DNA of 64,000 bases from Dactylonectria macrodidyma (Eukaryota; Ascomycota; Sordariomycetes; Hypocreales; Nectriaceae), in the NCBI GenBank assembly GCA_020744425.1, contig JAGMUV010000030.1, positions 496,001 through 560,000 on the forward strand, written 5' to 3'. Of this stretch, positions 21,576 to 30,463 are shown in pieces. Both the position numbers and the translations under genes were made by a program. The notes under the pieces are model-generated. The model worked only from the letters and a program-made list of their open reading frames with translations, ran no database searches and was not told the DNA's origin. Positions within the stretch are counted from its first letter, which is position 1, and each line of letters begins with the position of its first letter.

Positions 21576-21599
21576 ATCTCGGTGTGGTTTTGGCGTCAA

Positions 21600-22906
21600 A
21601 GTCGTCTCCGCCCATCACGGCGAAATGCCCACCTGGTTGTATATTACAAGTGCCTTTCCTCGATGCGCAATTGTTGAGATGGGCGTAGCGGGACGGGAGA
21701 TTCGGGACATCGTTGAGAGGAAAGGAAGGGATGCCCTTGGATGCCAACGGAAAAGAGGGGAATAACTCGACGCGTGCACCAGGCAGCCACAGACAGTCCA
21801 GCAGTCGACTTCGTGCAGACACTGCCACCACCTGCCGCCGCCACCAACATTCTCGACAGCCTACGAGAGGATTCTCATCGAAACCCAGGTCACGTTTTGT
21901 GCTGGTGCGCTCCGTGTAGAAAACCACCAGCGTGAGCGCGCGGCGGCTCCCTTGTTAGTCAAAAGCACAGTGTGATTACCCCAGCCGTGGCCGATCCTCT
22001 CCCCACTCCCTGCAGCAAGCCCAGCACCAGGGGACAGACAAGCGTCCGACTGTTCTCACGGTCCAACCGCGCCAACGGTCGGAGTACGATCCCACAAGAC
22101 CATTAGGCAGGTACCCCGTAGCCACCCAGGCATCTATAATATGTGATTGTCTTCTAGCAATTAGGAAGTGATTTTGAAGCATCCAGATCAATTGCTTGTG
22201 GGCCAAAGTGGCGGTTATTCAGCACGAAGGGCGTTTTATTCAGTCAGAAAGAATAGCATAAAACCTCTTCTGATTTTGGCTAATTGCCCTGGCCTGTACT
22301 CAACTCGTGCTGGAATTGGTCGGCTGATGCTCATGCTAACCTCGCCACAAACCCCTGAGCGTTGAGTATGTAACTAGCTAGCCAGCCCTCTGAGAGCTTT
22401 CAGTTCTTCTTTTCTTCATGCAATTAATTTGTTGGTTTCTAAGCACGCTTCTGGCTGAATAAGCTCTGTGCCCCTTACACCACCTACATGGCGGCTGCTT
22501 CCCCTTGTCCTTCCGCGCGACTACCACGGTGCCGAAGTCTCCGAGGTTTGATGGATCTTTGGTGGCCATCTATTTACCTCACCTGGGTAATTACCTTGCC
22601 GATATTGTTGCGGGGTAGGTGTATGGTTGCTGTGGCAATCCGGGGCGCTTATCGATAGATATTCTTTTGCGACGCCTCGTCATCTGTCTCGCATGATCGA
22701 CATTGACGAACTACGGCGACCACCTCGCGCCTTTCCAACGCATCAACCGGCGCACCATATCTATGGCCTTGGACTAGTCGTCAAAGGTATCCGTAACGAT
22801 CTTTGCTTCCATCTTGTCGCCAGCATATCCAACGCTGCAGTAACCCCGCAAATGCGCGTCCACGGGTGGAATGTGCAGCTCCTCGCCGGGCCTACAGGCC
22901 TCAACT
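21600..22906. other. Intergenic, no assigned gene
   Basis: A 63-codon minus frame (22378-22569) contains a CRWCKGHR cysteine/histidine cluster. Protein-like minus text also occurs at 22690-22890 with one stop. I recognise neither. The part just right of 21600 is presumably the 5' region of the PNP-type gene. Confidence 0.35.
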
Positions 22907-23452
22907 CTTGCCATTCGTACCGATCCCAGTAATCTGTGATGCTGAACTTCTTACTTAGCACGATATCCCGAAAGAGGGTGTATCGGCGGTAGAAGTGGAA
23001 AGCAGCAATGTGAGGGTTCTGCCGCAATAGGCGGCGCGACAGGGCCATCCTCTCCGGCTCGGTCACGGCTAACCAGTCTTCATATTGAGGCATGTGCTGG
23101 TAGAGACTCCGCCAGTGTAAATCTGCCGGGCTAAACGTGATGAATGCTCCGGGACAGTCAAGGTTATAGGCATATGCCTCAAGTTCCTGCCTCTTCTTGT
23201 TCCAGAAGGGACGCGTACCGCGAATGGACACCGCATGTCTTGTGATCGAGTTGATCAACGCTTGCGCCTCGAGGTCCTCGCTCTGTTCGAGCGCCTGAAT
23301 AAGCTGCTCTCGTGTGAGCGGCTCATGCATGCCATCATGTTGCTTCACGAAGAATTTGGACCGTGAGCGTGCCTGTGACCGCATCAGGGTGTTGAAGGCA
23401 ACGAAGCGGAAGGTTGGGTGGCGTGCAAAACGCCCGTCATGCCAGCGCATCT
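22907..23452 (-). mobile_element. Helitron copy E, Rep-domain fragment
   Basis: About 545 bases match the N-terminal Rep region of copy C (from RWHDGRFARHPTFRF to YWDRYEWQ), with sharp ends at both sides and no Helitron terminus. The fragment is open but stops before the HUH histidines. It lies upstream of the TPR-CHAT gene. Confidence 0.85.
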
Positions 23453-23920
23453 TTGAGGGCCGCACTGAAAGCAGAATGACTAGCCGTTTGATGTTCGCTA
23501 GTGTAGGTCATGGTAGTTCTGGTGGGGCTGGTCGATTCCGGTGACAAAGCGGCCGAGTTTGACGGAGTCTGCGGCAGGAAAACGAGCGAGAGGATTATGC
23601 TTCGCGTCATGTTGGTTGTGGCATGAAGCTGGCAGGTTCTCGCCTCTTCTGTGCGGGAATTTGTATTTGTGTCTGGTTCTCACCCAGGAGGCCGCTGATG
23701 CCTGACTTGGCTGGTGCGCACAGATAGTGGCTTGGGACTGAGCCAACCAAACGCCAGCCACAAAAATCACCCTTAGCGACGTGGCCTCTCGGCTGAGACA
23801 TATCTCCGCGACCCAGAGGGTGCCTGCGCACCTGGTCCTTCGCTTCTGACACCCCGACAGGACCCAGAGTCCCAAGGCTGCTCTCCAAAATCCTAGATCG
23901 CGTTGCCACTCTCCGCCAAA
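23453..23920. other. Upstream region of the TPR-CHAT gene
   Basis: This is 468 bases between Helitron copy E and the ATG at 23921. No separate gene is recognised. It presumably holds the promoter and 5' UTR, but no specific element was identified. Confidence 0.4.
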
Positions 23921-26900
23921 ATGGATCTACAGCAAACTTTCCGAGAACTAGGTATCGAAGAGGAAGATATGCCTAGGACTCTGTCGGCGCTCGCGATCGA
24001 GGCATATGAGAGATTCCAGGAGACTGGGGACGTATCGGACATTCATTCAGCTGTTAAGACTGCTCAACTGGGTTTGATGATAATTCCAGATACCTCCTCT
24101 GACCTAACCGGCGACTTGAACAACCTAGGAGTTTTTCTTGAGAGCCGGTATGAACAGACAGGCGAGATGGCCGATCTGGACAAAGCTATCGGTATAGCGA
24201 GACAAGCTGTTGACTCGACACCGGACGACCATCCCGACCGGGCAGCCTGGTTGAACGGCCTGGGAACCAAGCTTGGTCGCCGGTATGAGCGGGCAGGCGA
24301 CATGGCTGATCTAGAGGAAGCCATCGGTATAGCGAGACATGTTGTTGACTTGACACCGGACGACCATCTTGACAGGGCAGCCTGGTTGAATAACCTGGGA
24401 ACCAAGCTTGAGAGCCGGTATGAGCGGATAGGCGACATGGCCGATCTAGAGGAAGCCATCAGTATAGCGAGACAAGTTGTTGACTCGACACCGGACGACC
24501 ATCCCGACCGGGCAGCCTGCTTGAATAACCTAGGAACCAAGCTTGGTCGCCGGTATGAGCGGACAGGCGAGATGGCCGATCTAGAGGAAGCCATCAGTAT
24601 AACGAGACAAGCTGTTGACTCGACACCAGACGACCATCTTGACCGGGCAGCCTGCTTGTACAACCTGGGAAGCAATCTTAAGAGCTGGTATGAGCGGACA
24701 AGCGACATGGCTGATCTAGAGGAAGCCATCGGCATAGCAAGGCAAGCTGTTGACTTAACACCGGACGACCATCCCAACCGGGCAGCCTACTTGAACAACC
24801 TGGGAAACAACCTTGAGAGAGGGTATGAGCGGACAGGCGAGATGGCCGATCTAGAGGAAGCCATCAGTATAGCAAGGCAAGCTGTTGACTCGACACCGGG
24901 CGACCATCCCAACCGGGTAGCCTGGTTGAATAACCTGGGATCCAAGCTTGGGGGCCGATATCAACGGACAGGCGGGATGGCCGATCTAGAGGAAGCCATC
25001 AGTATAGCAAGACAAGCTGTTGACTCGACACCGGATGACCATCCCGACCGGGCAGCCTACTTGAACAACCTAGGAGTTTTTCTTGAGAGTTGGTATGAGC
25101 GGACAGGCGGGATGGCCGATCTAGAGGAAGCCATCGGTATAGCAAGACAAGCTGTTGACTCGACACCGGACGACCATCCCGACCGGGCAGCCTGGTTGAA
25201 CAACCTAGGAAACAAGCTTGGTCGCCGGTATGAGCGGACAGGCGACATGGCTGATCTAAAAGAAGCCATCAGTCTAGCAAGACAAGCTGTTGACTCAACA
25301 CCGGACGACCACCCTAACCAGGCAAGCTGGTTAAACAACCTAGGAACCAAGCTTGGGAGCCGGTATGAGCGGACAGGCGGGATGGTCGATCTGGAGGAAG
25401 CCATCAGCATAGCGAGACAAGCCGTTGACTTGACACCGGACGACCATCTTGACAGGGCAGCCTGGTTGAACGACCTGGGAACCAAGCTTGAGAGCCGGTA
25501 TGAGCGGACAGGCGAAATGGCTGATCTAAAAGAAGCCATCAGTCTAGCAAGACAAGCTGTTGGCTCAACACCGGACGACCACCCCAACCAGGCAAGCCGG
25601 TTAAACAACCTAGGAACCAAGCTTGGGAGCCGGTATGAGCGGACAGGCGACATGGCTGATCTAGAGGAAGCCATCAGTATAGCAAGGCAAGCTGTTGACT
25701 CGACACTGGACGACTATCCCGACCGGGCAGCCTGGTTGAACAACCTAGGAAACAAGCTTGGTCGCCGGTATGAGCGGACAGGCGAAATGGCCGATCTAGA
25801 CGAAGCCATCAGTATAGCAAGACAAGTTGTTGACTCGACACCGGACGACCATCTCGACTGGGCAGGCAGGTTGAACAACCTAGGAACTAAGCTTAGTCGC
25901 CATTATGAGCGGACAGGCGAGATGGCCGATCTAGAGGAAGCTATCAGTATATCGAGACAAGCTGTTAATTCGGCACCAGACGACTATCCCGAGCGGGCAG
26001 CTTGGTTGAATAACCTGGGAAACAACCTTGAGAGCCGGTATGAGCGGACAGGCGAGATGGCCGATCTAGAGGAAGCCATCGGTATAGCAAGACAAGCTGT
26101 TGACTCAACACCGGACGACCATCCCGACCGGGCAGCCTGGTTGAACAACCTAGGAAACAAGCTTGGTCGCCGGTATGAGCGGACAGGCGACATGGCTGAT
26201 CTAAAAGAAGCCATCAGTCTAGCAAGACAAGCTGTTGACTCAACACCGGACGACCACCCTAACCAGGCAAGCTGGTTAAACAACCTAGGAACCAAGCTTG
26301 GGAGCCGGTATGAGCGGACAGGCGAGATGGCCGATCTAGAGGAAGCCATTAGTATAGCAAGACAAGCTGTTGACTCGACACCGGACGACCATCCGGACCA
26401 GGCATGCAGGTTAAATAACCTAGGAACCGAGATTGGGAGCCGGTATGAGCGGACAGGCGAGATGGCCGATCTAGACGAAGCCATCGGTATAGCGAGACAC
26501 GTTGTTGACTTGACACCGGACGACCATCCCGACCGGGCAGCCTGGTTGGGCAACCTGGGAAACAACCTTGAGAGACGGTATGAGCAGACAGGCGACATGG
26601 CTGATCTAGAGGAAGCCATCGGTATAGCAAGGCAAGCTGTTGACTCGACACCGGACGACCATCCCGACCGGGCAGCCTGCTTGAACAACCTAGGAAACAA
26701 GCTTGGTCGCCAGTATGAGCGGACAGGCGAAATGGCTGATCTAGAAGAAGCCATCAGTCTAGCAAGACAAGCTGTTGACTCAACACCGGACAACCATTCC
26801 AACCAGGCAGCCTACTTGAACAACCTGGCAAACAAGCTTGAGAGCCAGTATCGACGCACAGGCGAGACGAGACTTTTGGAAGAAGCCTCGTTGACTTTAC

Positions 26901-28561
26901 AAGATGCTTGGCATCGTCAAACCGCGATTCCCTTTCATCGTGTCCAAGCCGGTGCCCGTTGTCTGAAACTACTCGCTACACAACATAGAGTTGACGAAGC
27001 CATCGATCTTGGAACAGAAATACTTGATCTCCTTCCTTCAGTCCATACACGAGCCCTTGATCGCAATGACCAGCAGTTCGTCATTTCAACATTCGCAGGC
27101 GTCGCTTCCGACTTATGCGCCTTCCTCTTATCGGCACATCGATTAGGTGAGGCCATTGAGTATCTCGAGCAAGGCCGCGCTGTCATCATCAGTCAACTCC
27201 TGGATGATCGCAGCGATCTTTCTTCACTTCGCTGGGATCATTCTCAGTTGGCCGACCAATATCAGAGTCTCGTGGACGAAGTCAATATTACTATCCGTCA
27301 AACCACTCCCGATGTGGTTGAAACCTTGATACGAAAGCGACGGCGAGAAGCTGCGGCTGAGCTAGATATGTGCTTGAAGGAAATCAGACGTGTTCCCGGC
27401 CATGAGCGCTTTATGCTTGGAGAGACCGTTGCTGAGATGCAGGAAAGTGTTACTGAGGGCAGCATTGTGGTTATCAACGTCACTGACTTCCGAAGCGATG
27501 CCATTCTCATCTCCAACCATACACTAACCACAATCACACTTCCCGACTTGTCAGCATCTGATGCGAAGTCTTGGCTAAGTAAAAACTGGTCAATGAAAAA
27601 GAAGTCTGAACAGAGAGGGAAAAACGATGAGTTTTTGGACTACCTTTCCTGGCTTTGGCATGCCTGCGTCAAACACATTCTCACCGAGATCTCCACTATA
27701 CAGAAGCAACCAAGCGAAGGTCTTCCCCGAGTATGGTGGATCGGATCCGGTCTGGCGAGTTCGATGCCCTTCCACGCTGCAGGGGTACACACAAGAGGGT
27801 CAACAGAGAATGCCTACAGCAGGATAATATCTTCCTACACTCCATCAATCAAGGCACTTGCCTATGCACAGAGCCAGGCAAAGCGTTCACAGGAAGCACT
27901 GGCAGCACAAGACGCGATGCTTATCGCAACAATGCCGACATCGCCAAAAGGGCCCGCTGATAAGAAAGCACCTAATGACCTTCCTGGAGTCAGGGAAGAG
28001 ACGGAGGAGATTCTCAACTTGGCTCGCTGTCAAATACATATGACAGTTCTTACCCACCCCAGTGCGGATCAAGTCTTGGGGGTCCTCAAGACCTGTCGTA
28101 TCGCACACTTTGCATGCCACGGAACATCCGACTATTCAGACCCTTCTAACAGTGGTTTGATTCTACAGATGAGTGCTGGGCCTGGTGAGGCCTTGAAACA
28201 AGACCGACTCACAGTCCAACGGGTTTCGGAGCTACGGCTTAGATGTGCGCAGATTGCGTACCTCTCAGCATGCTCTACGGCAGAGAACAAGGCAGCGCGA
28301 TTGTCAGATGAAGTGATCCACGTGGTCAGCGGGTTCCAGGTGGCGGGGTTTCCGCATGTTGTGGGGTGCCTGTGGCCAGCTGGAGACTCGGAGTGTGTAG
28401 ACGTAGCGAAGCGGTTCTACTCTTTGGTATTACGGGGGAACCAGTCGGCCATCAACAACAACGAGGTGGCTTTGGCGCTGCAGGAGGCGGTGATAGCAAT
28501 GCGTGCAGGGGATCTCGATATGCCGCTGAACTGGGCACAGTTTGTGCACTATGGGGCATGA
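23921..28561 (+). CDS. TPR-CHAT protein (caspase-like peptidase fold), 1546 aa
   Basis: Single-exon frame. I chose the ATG at 23921 (MDLQQTFRELG). Residues about 75-975 are twenty tandem 45-residue TPR-like units (RYERTGDMADLEEAI, ARQAVDSTPDDHPD, LNNLGNKL). A helical linker follows, then a C-terminal CHAT domain. The predicted catalytic pair is visible: His1400 in AHFACHG and Cys1451 in LSACST, followed by GFQVAGFPHVVGCLWP. CHAT is a separase/caspase-related peptidase fold. In bacteria, TPR-CHAT proteins are proteolytic effectors; in fungi they are widespread and poorly studied, often near NLR genes. No NTPase domain is present. A paralogue lies at 40309-43791. The 3' end is 28 bases from a Helitron-type hairpin. 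The repeat array probably varies in length between strains. Confidence 0.92.
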   Translation: MDLQQTFRELGIEEEDMPRTLSALAIEAYERFQETGDVSDIHSAVKTAQLGLMIIPDTSSDLTGDLNNLGVFLESRYEQTGEMADLDKAIGIARQAVDSTPDDHPDRAAWLNGLGTKLGRRYERAGDMADLEEAIGIARHVVDLTPDDHLDRAAWLNNLGTKLESRYERIGDMADLEEAISIARQVVDSTPDDHPDRAACLNNLGTKLGRRYERTGEMADLEEAISITRQAVDSTPDDHLDRAACLYNLGSNLKSWYERTSDMADLEEAIGIARQAVDLTPDDHPNRAAYLNNLGNNLERGYERTGEMADLEEAISIARQAVDSTPGDHPNRVAWLNNLGSKLGGRYQRTGGMADLEEAISIARQAVDSTPDDHPDRAAYLNNLGVFLESWYERTGGMADLEEAIGIARQAVDSTPDDHPDRAAWLNNLGNKLGRRYERTGDMADLKEAISLARQAVDSTPDDHPNQASWLNNLGTKLGSRYERTGGMVDLEEAISIARQAVDLTPDDHLDRAAWLNDLGTKLESRYERTGEMADLKEAISLARQAVGSTPDDHPNQASRLNNLGTKLGSRYERTGDMADLEEAISIARQAVDSTLDDYPDRAAWLNNLGNKLGRRYERTGEMADLDEAISIARQVVDSTPDDHLDWAGRLNNLGTKLSRHYERTGEMADLEEAISISRQAVNSAPDDYPERAAWLNNLGNNLESRYERTGEMADLEEAIGIARQAVDSTPDDHPDRAAWLNNLGNKLGRRYERTGDMADLKEAISLARQAVDSTPDDHPNQASWLNNLGTKLGSRYERTGEMADLEEAISIARQAVDSTPDDHPDQACRLNNLGTEIGSRYERTGEMADLDEAIGIARHVVDLTPDDHPDRAAWLGNLGNNLERRYEQTGDMADLEEAIGIARQAVDSTPDDHPDRAACLNNLGNKLGRQYERTGEMADLEEAISLARQAVDSTPDNHSNQAAYLNNLANKLESQYRRTGETRLLEEASLTLQDAWHRQTAIPFHRVQAGARCLKLLATQHRVDEAIDLGTEILDLLPSVHTRALDRNDQQFVISTFAGVASDLCAFLLSAHRLGEAIEYLEQGRAVIISQLLDDRSDLSSLRWDHSQLADQYQSLVDEVNITIRQTTPDVVETLIRKRRREAAAELDMCLKEIRRVPGHERFMLGETVAEMQESVTEGSIVVINVTDFRSDAILISNHTLTTITLPDLSASDAKSWLSKNWSMKKKSEQRGKNDEFLDYLSWLWHACVKHILTEISTIQKQPSEGLPRVWWIGSGLASSMPFHAAGVHTRGSTENAYSRIISSYTPSIKALAYAQSQAKRSQEALAAQDAMLIATMPTSPKGPADKKAPNDLPGVREETEEILNLARCQIHMTVLTHPSADQVLGVLKTCRIAHFACHGTSDYSDPSNSGLILQMSAGPGEALKQDRLTVQRVSELRLRCAQIAYLSACSTAENKAARLSDEVIHVVSGFQVAGFPHVVGCLWPAGDSECVDVAKRFYSLVLRGNQSAINNNEVALALQEAVIAMRAGDLDMPLNWAQFVHYGA
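24146..26845 (+). repeat. Twenty 135-bp tandem units coding TPRs
   Basis: Units start at CGGTATGAGC-like words every 135 bases (24146, 24281, 24416 and so on to 26846), giving exactly 20 full units with no frame-changing indel. Blocks of neighbouring units are nearly identical in DNA. For example, the segment around 25190-25400 recurs around 26140-26340. This indicates recent segmental duplication or gene conversion within the array. Confidence 0.92.
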
Positions 28562-28589
28562 AGCGGTGTTCGTATGTAGTTGTCTGTCT

Positions 28590-28660
28590 AAAATACTACG
28601 TCACCCCATGCATATTAGAGCGGTGACGGTGCATGGGGTAGCCTCAGCCTCAGGCTGCAG
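28590..28660 (-). other. Divergent Helitron-type 3' terminus
   Basis: On plus, AAAATACTACGTCACCCCATGCA is nearly identical to the 3' tails of copies A-C, then GTGCATGGGGTAGCCTCAGCC closes the hairpin. The loop is shorter and the subterminal motif differs (TCAGGCTGCAGCCGCG instead of GAAGGCTGTGTGTCCGCG). No Helitron coding sequence follows to the right, so this is a solo or non-autonomous element end. Confidence 0.75.
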
Positions 28661-29268
28661 CCGCGACAGCAGTCAGGCCAGTGAGTGTATATCCCGCTAG
28701 TGTAGGCCTGCGCTACCAAAAAGTATACAAAGCCATGGAGCCCCCAGTTGCTCAAACACCTTTCCTTCTCTCAAACCATATCATGCAATACCAATTATGT
28801 CTGCGGCGGAAAACATGGGGGTAAGCCACGTTGACGTAGATGAAGTGGTCAATTGGGATCGTGAGGAGCCTCCCGATCCCGACGGTGATATCCCAATGAC
28901 TGAAGATAACAACCCATGCCCCCAGCCCATGTGATGAGTATTAACGCTGAGGCAACCCCCGGTCCTTAGCGGCTTATTCAAGTAGGTTGAAGTTGCTGCT
29001 GCTGTTCTACTGCGCCATGTCAAATGTAGAAGGAGCTGCAAAGGTGGTATGATTCACCAACCAGTCGTCGATTCCATGAGATGGGAAGCCATTAGTGCAA
29101 GCGGGCAGGCATCAATCGATCAGGCGGAGGCCCATTTTCTTTTTGGTAAACTGCAGATGAGTCAAGAATGAGCCAATATTAGCAACTCTAGACTGATATG
29201 TGGAGAGCTCGGCGGGCAGACGCGCAGCCCGGTTTTACATCCAGCATTGTGACATACACCTATCTAGG
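28661..29268. other. Intergenic, possible small frame
   Basis: A 46-codon plus frame (28797-28937; MSAAENMGVSHVDVDEV...) is acidic and unrecognised. Nothing else is supported. The region may be cargo of the Helitron end at 28590. Confidence 0.3.
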
Positions 29269-30226
29269 TCATTCCAGTGGCACGGCTATGCCAGGACGTC
29301 TCTCCCTGCAATGAACGGCCTGAATCCAGTTATATATAAAAATACAGCAGAAGGCAAGCATAATGAGCGAGGCGGCAACGAGGGGCCCCAAAATTGAAAA
29401 GACCACAAAGCCATACGACGCCGACTGGAACGCGTCACTACGGGCGAGGGACTCGGTCGCGAGCCCGACCTGCATCGCGGTCAATACAATGACGATGTAG
29501 AATGTTACGCTGGCCAGCCAGGCAAAATTGTCGTGAAAAAAGGTGCCGTACTGATTCCAGCGGGACATGTAGCCGCGCGGGGTCTGCGAGAGGGCGTATA
29601 TCTTGTTCAGACGACTCAGACGCAGCTCGCCATCTATCCAAACATCGACCCGCGCTTCCACCACGGCGGTCCTCAAACTTGTTGCCTTCCTCGGAATATG
29701 TGACAAGCTCTTGCATAACCTTGCCATCCAGGCTGATATGCACATTTCCTCGCTCTGGATCCCGATAGCACTGTGCTCCTGAACAAGGGGGTCCATCACA
29801 TTGCATAATAGCATAAACTCTGCGCCAATGATTCGGTCGACCAGCAGCCTCGGCTTCTTCTTGCTCGGCTTGCAGTTCGGCGTGTTACCGTCCTGTGGCT
29901 CCTCCTCTTCGTCTGGCGCTTGATCGGGTTTTCATTGCGGCCGACTGGATCTGGGCCTTGCAGATGAACGTTACTTCAATCTGTAGTTTCCTCCCTCCGC
30001 GGAACAAAGGGCTGCGAGCTCGCAGCTGCTTCTCTACTTCCTCCCAGTTTATATTGAATTCGGGGTAAGATTTCGATAAACTCTGTTCAGCTCGGTCCGA
30101 GACAGATACGGCGACGTCAGTCTCCTCGGGTTTCGTAGCATTTAGTCGCTGGTGTTTTCTTCTAGACGCGGCCCTCGACCTTTTGCTGCAAAGACCTGTT
30201 CCAGAACGCACCTGGCGCCAGCACAA
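29269..30226 (-). pseudogene. Conserved fungal two-transmembrane protein, decayed
   Basis: Three minus frames together follow a known fungal family of unknown function. The first (30226-29885) includes FNINWEEVEKQLRARSPLFRGGRKLQIEV. The second (about 29880-29640) includes WRRVYAIMQCDGPPCS, CYRDPERG and LVTYSEEGNKFED. The third (29640-29269) includes LRLSRLNKIYALSQTPRGY, FFHDNFAWLASVTFYIVIVLTAMQVGLAT and SYGFVVFSILGPLVAASLIML. The last part holds two predicted transmembrane segments. A TAA (GR-stop-HAELQ) separates the first two frames and a frameshift separates the second and third. No convincing introns explain them, so I call a pseudogene. Its 5' side ends at Helitron copy C. Confidence 0.7.
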
Positions 30227-30463
30227 GATCTTGCTCGAGTTCTGGATTGTACAGTCATGTTCACTATCGCTTTCCTCTCCGGATCTCTCTTCCCTTTTTT
30301 TAAAGCAAGACGCACAGACCAGCGGTACTTAGGGGTACCTAAGAATACATAATTTTAAAATACTACGTCACCCCATGCACATTGGAGCGGCGATGGGGTG
30401 CATGGGGTAGCCTCAGCCGAAGGCTGTGTGTCCGCGGACCGGGATGCTATTACTACTACTGCA

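Noticed and set aside
24064..26802. Long minus-strand Ser/Arg-rich repeat frames opposite the TPR-CHAT gene
   Set aside because: They are mirror frames of the 135-bp TPR repeat; because 135 is a multiple of three, the repeat keeps antisense frames open.
29502..29768. Plus frame of 88 codons
   Set aside because: Antisense to the recognisable two-transmembrane pseudogene.
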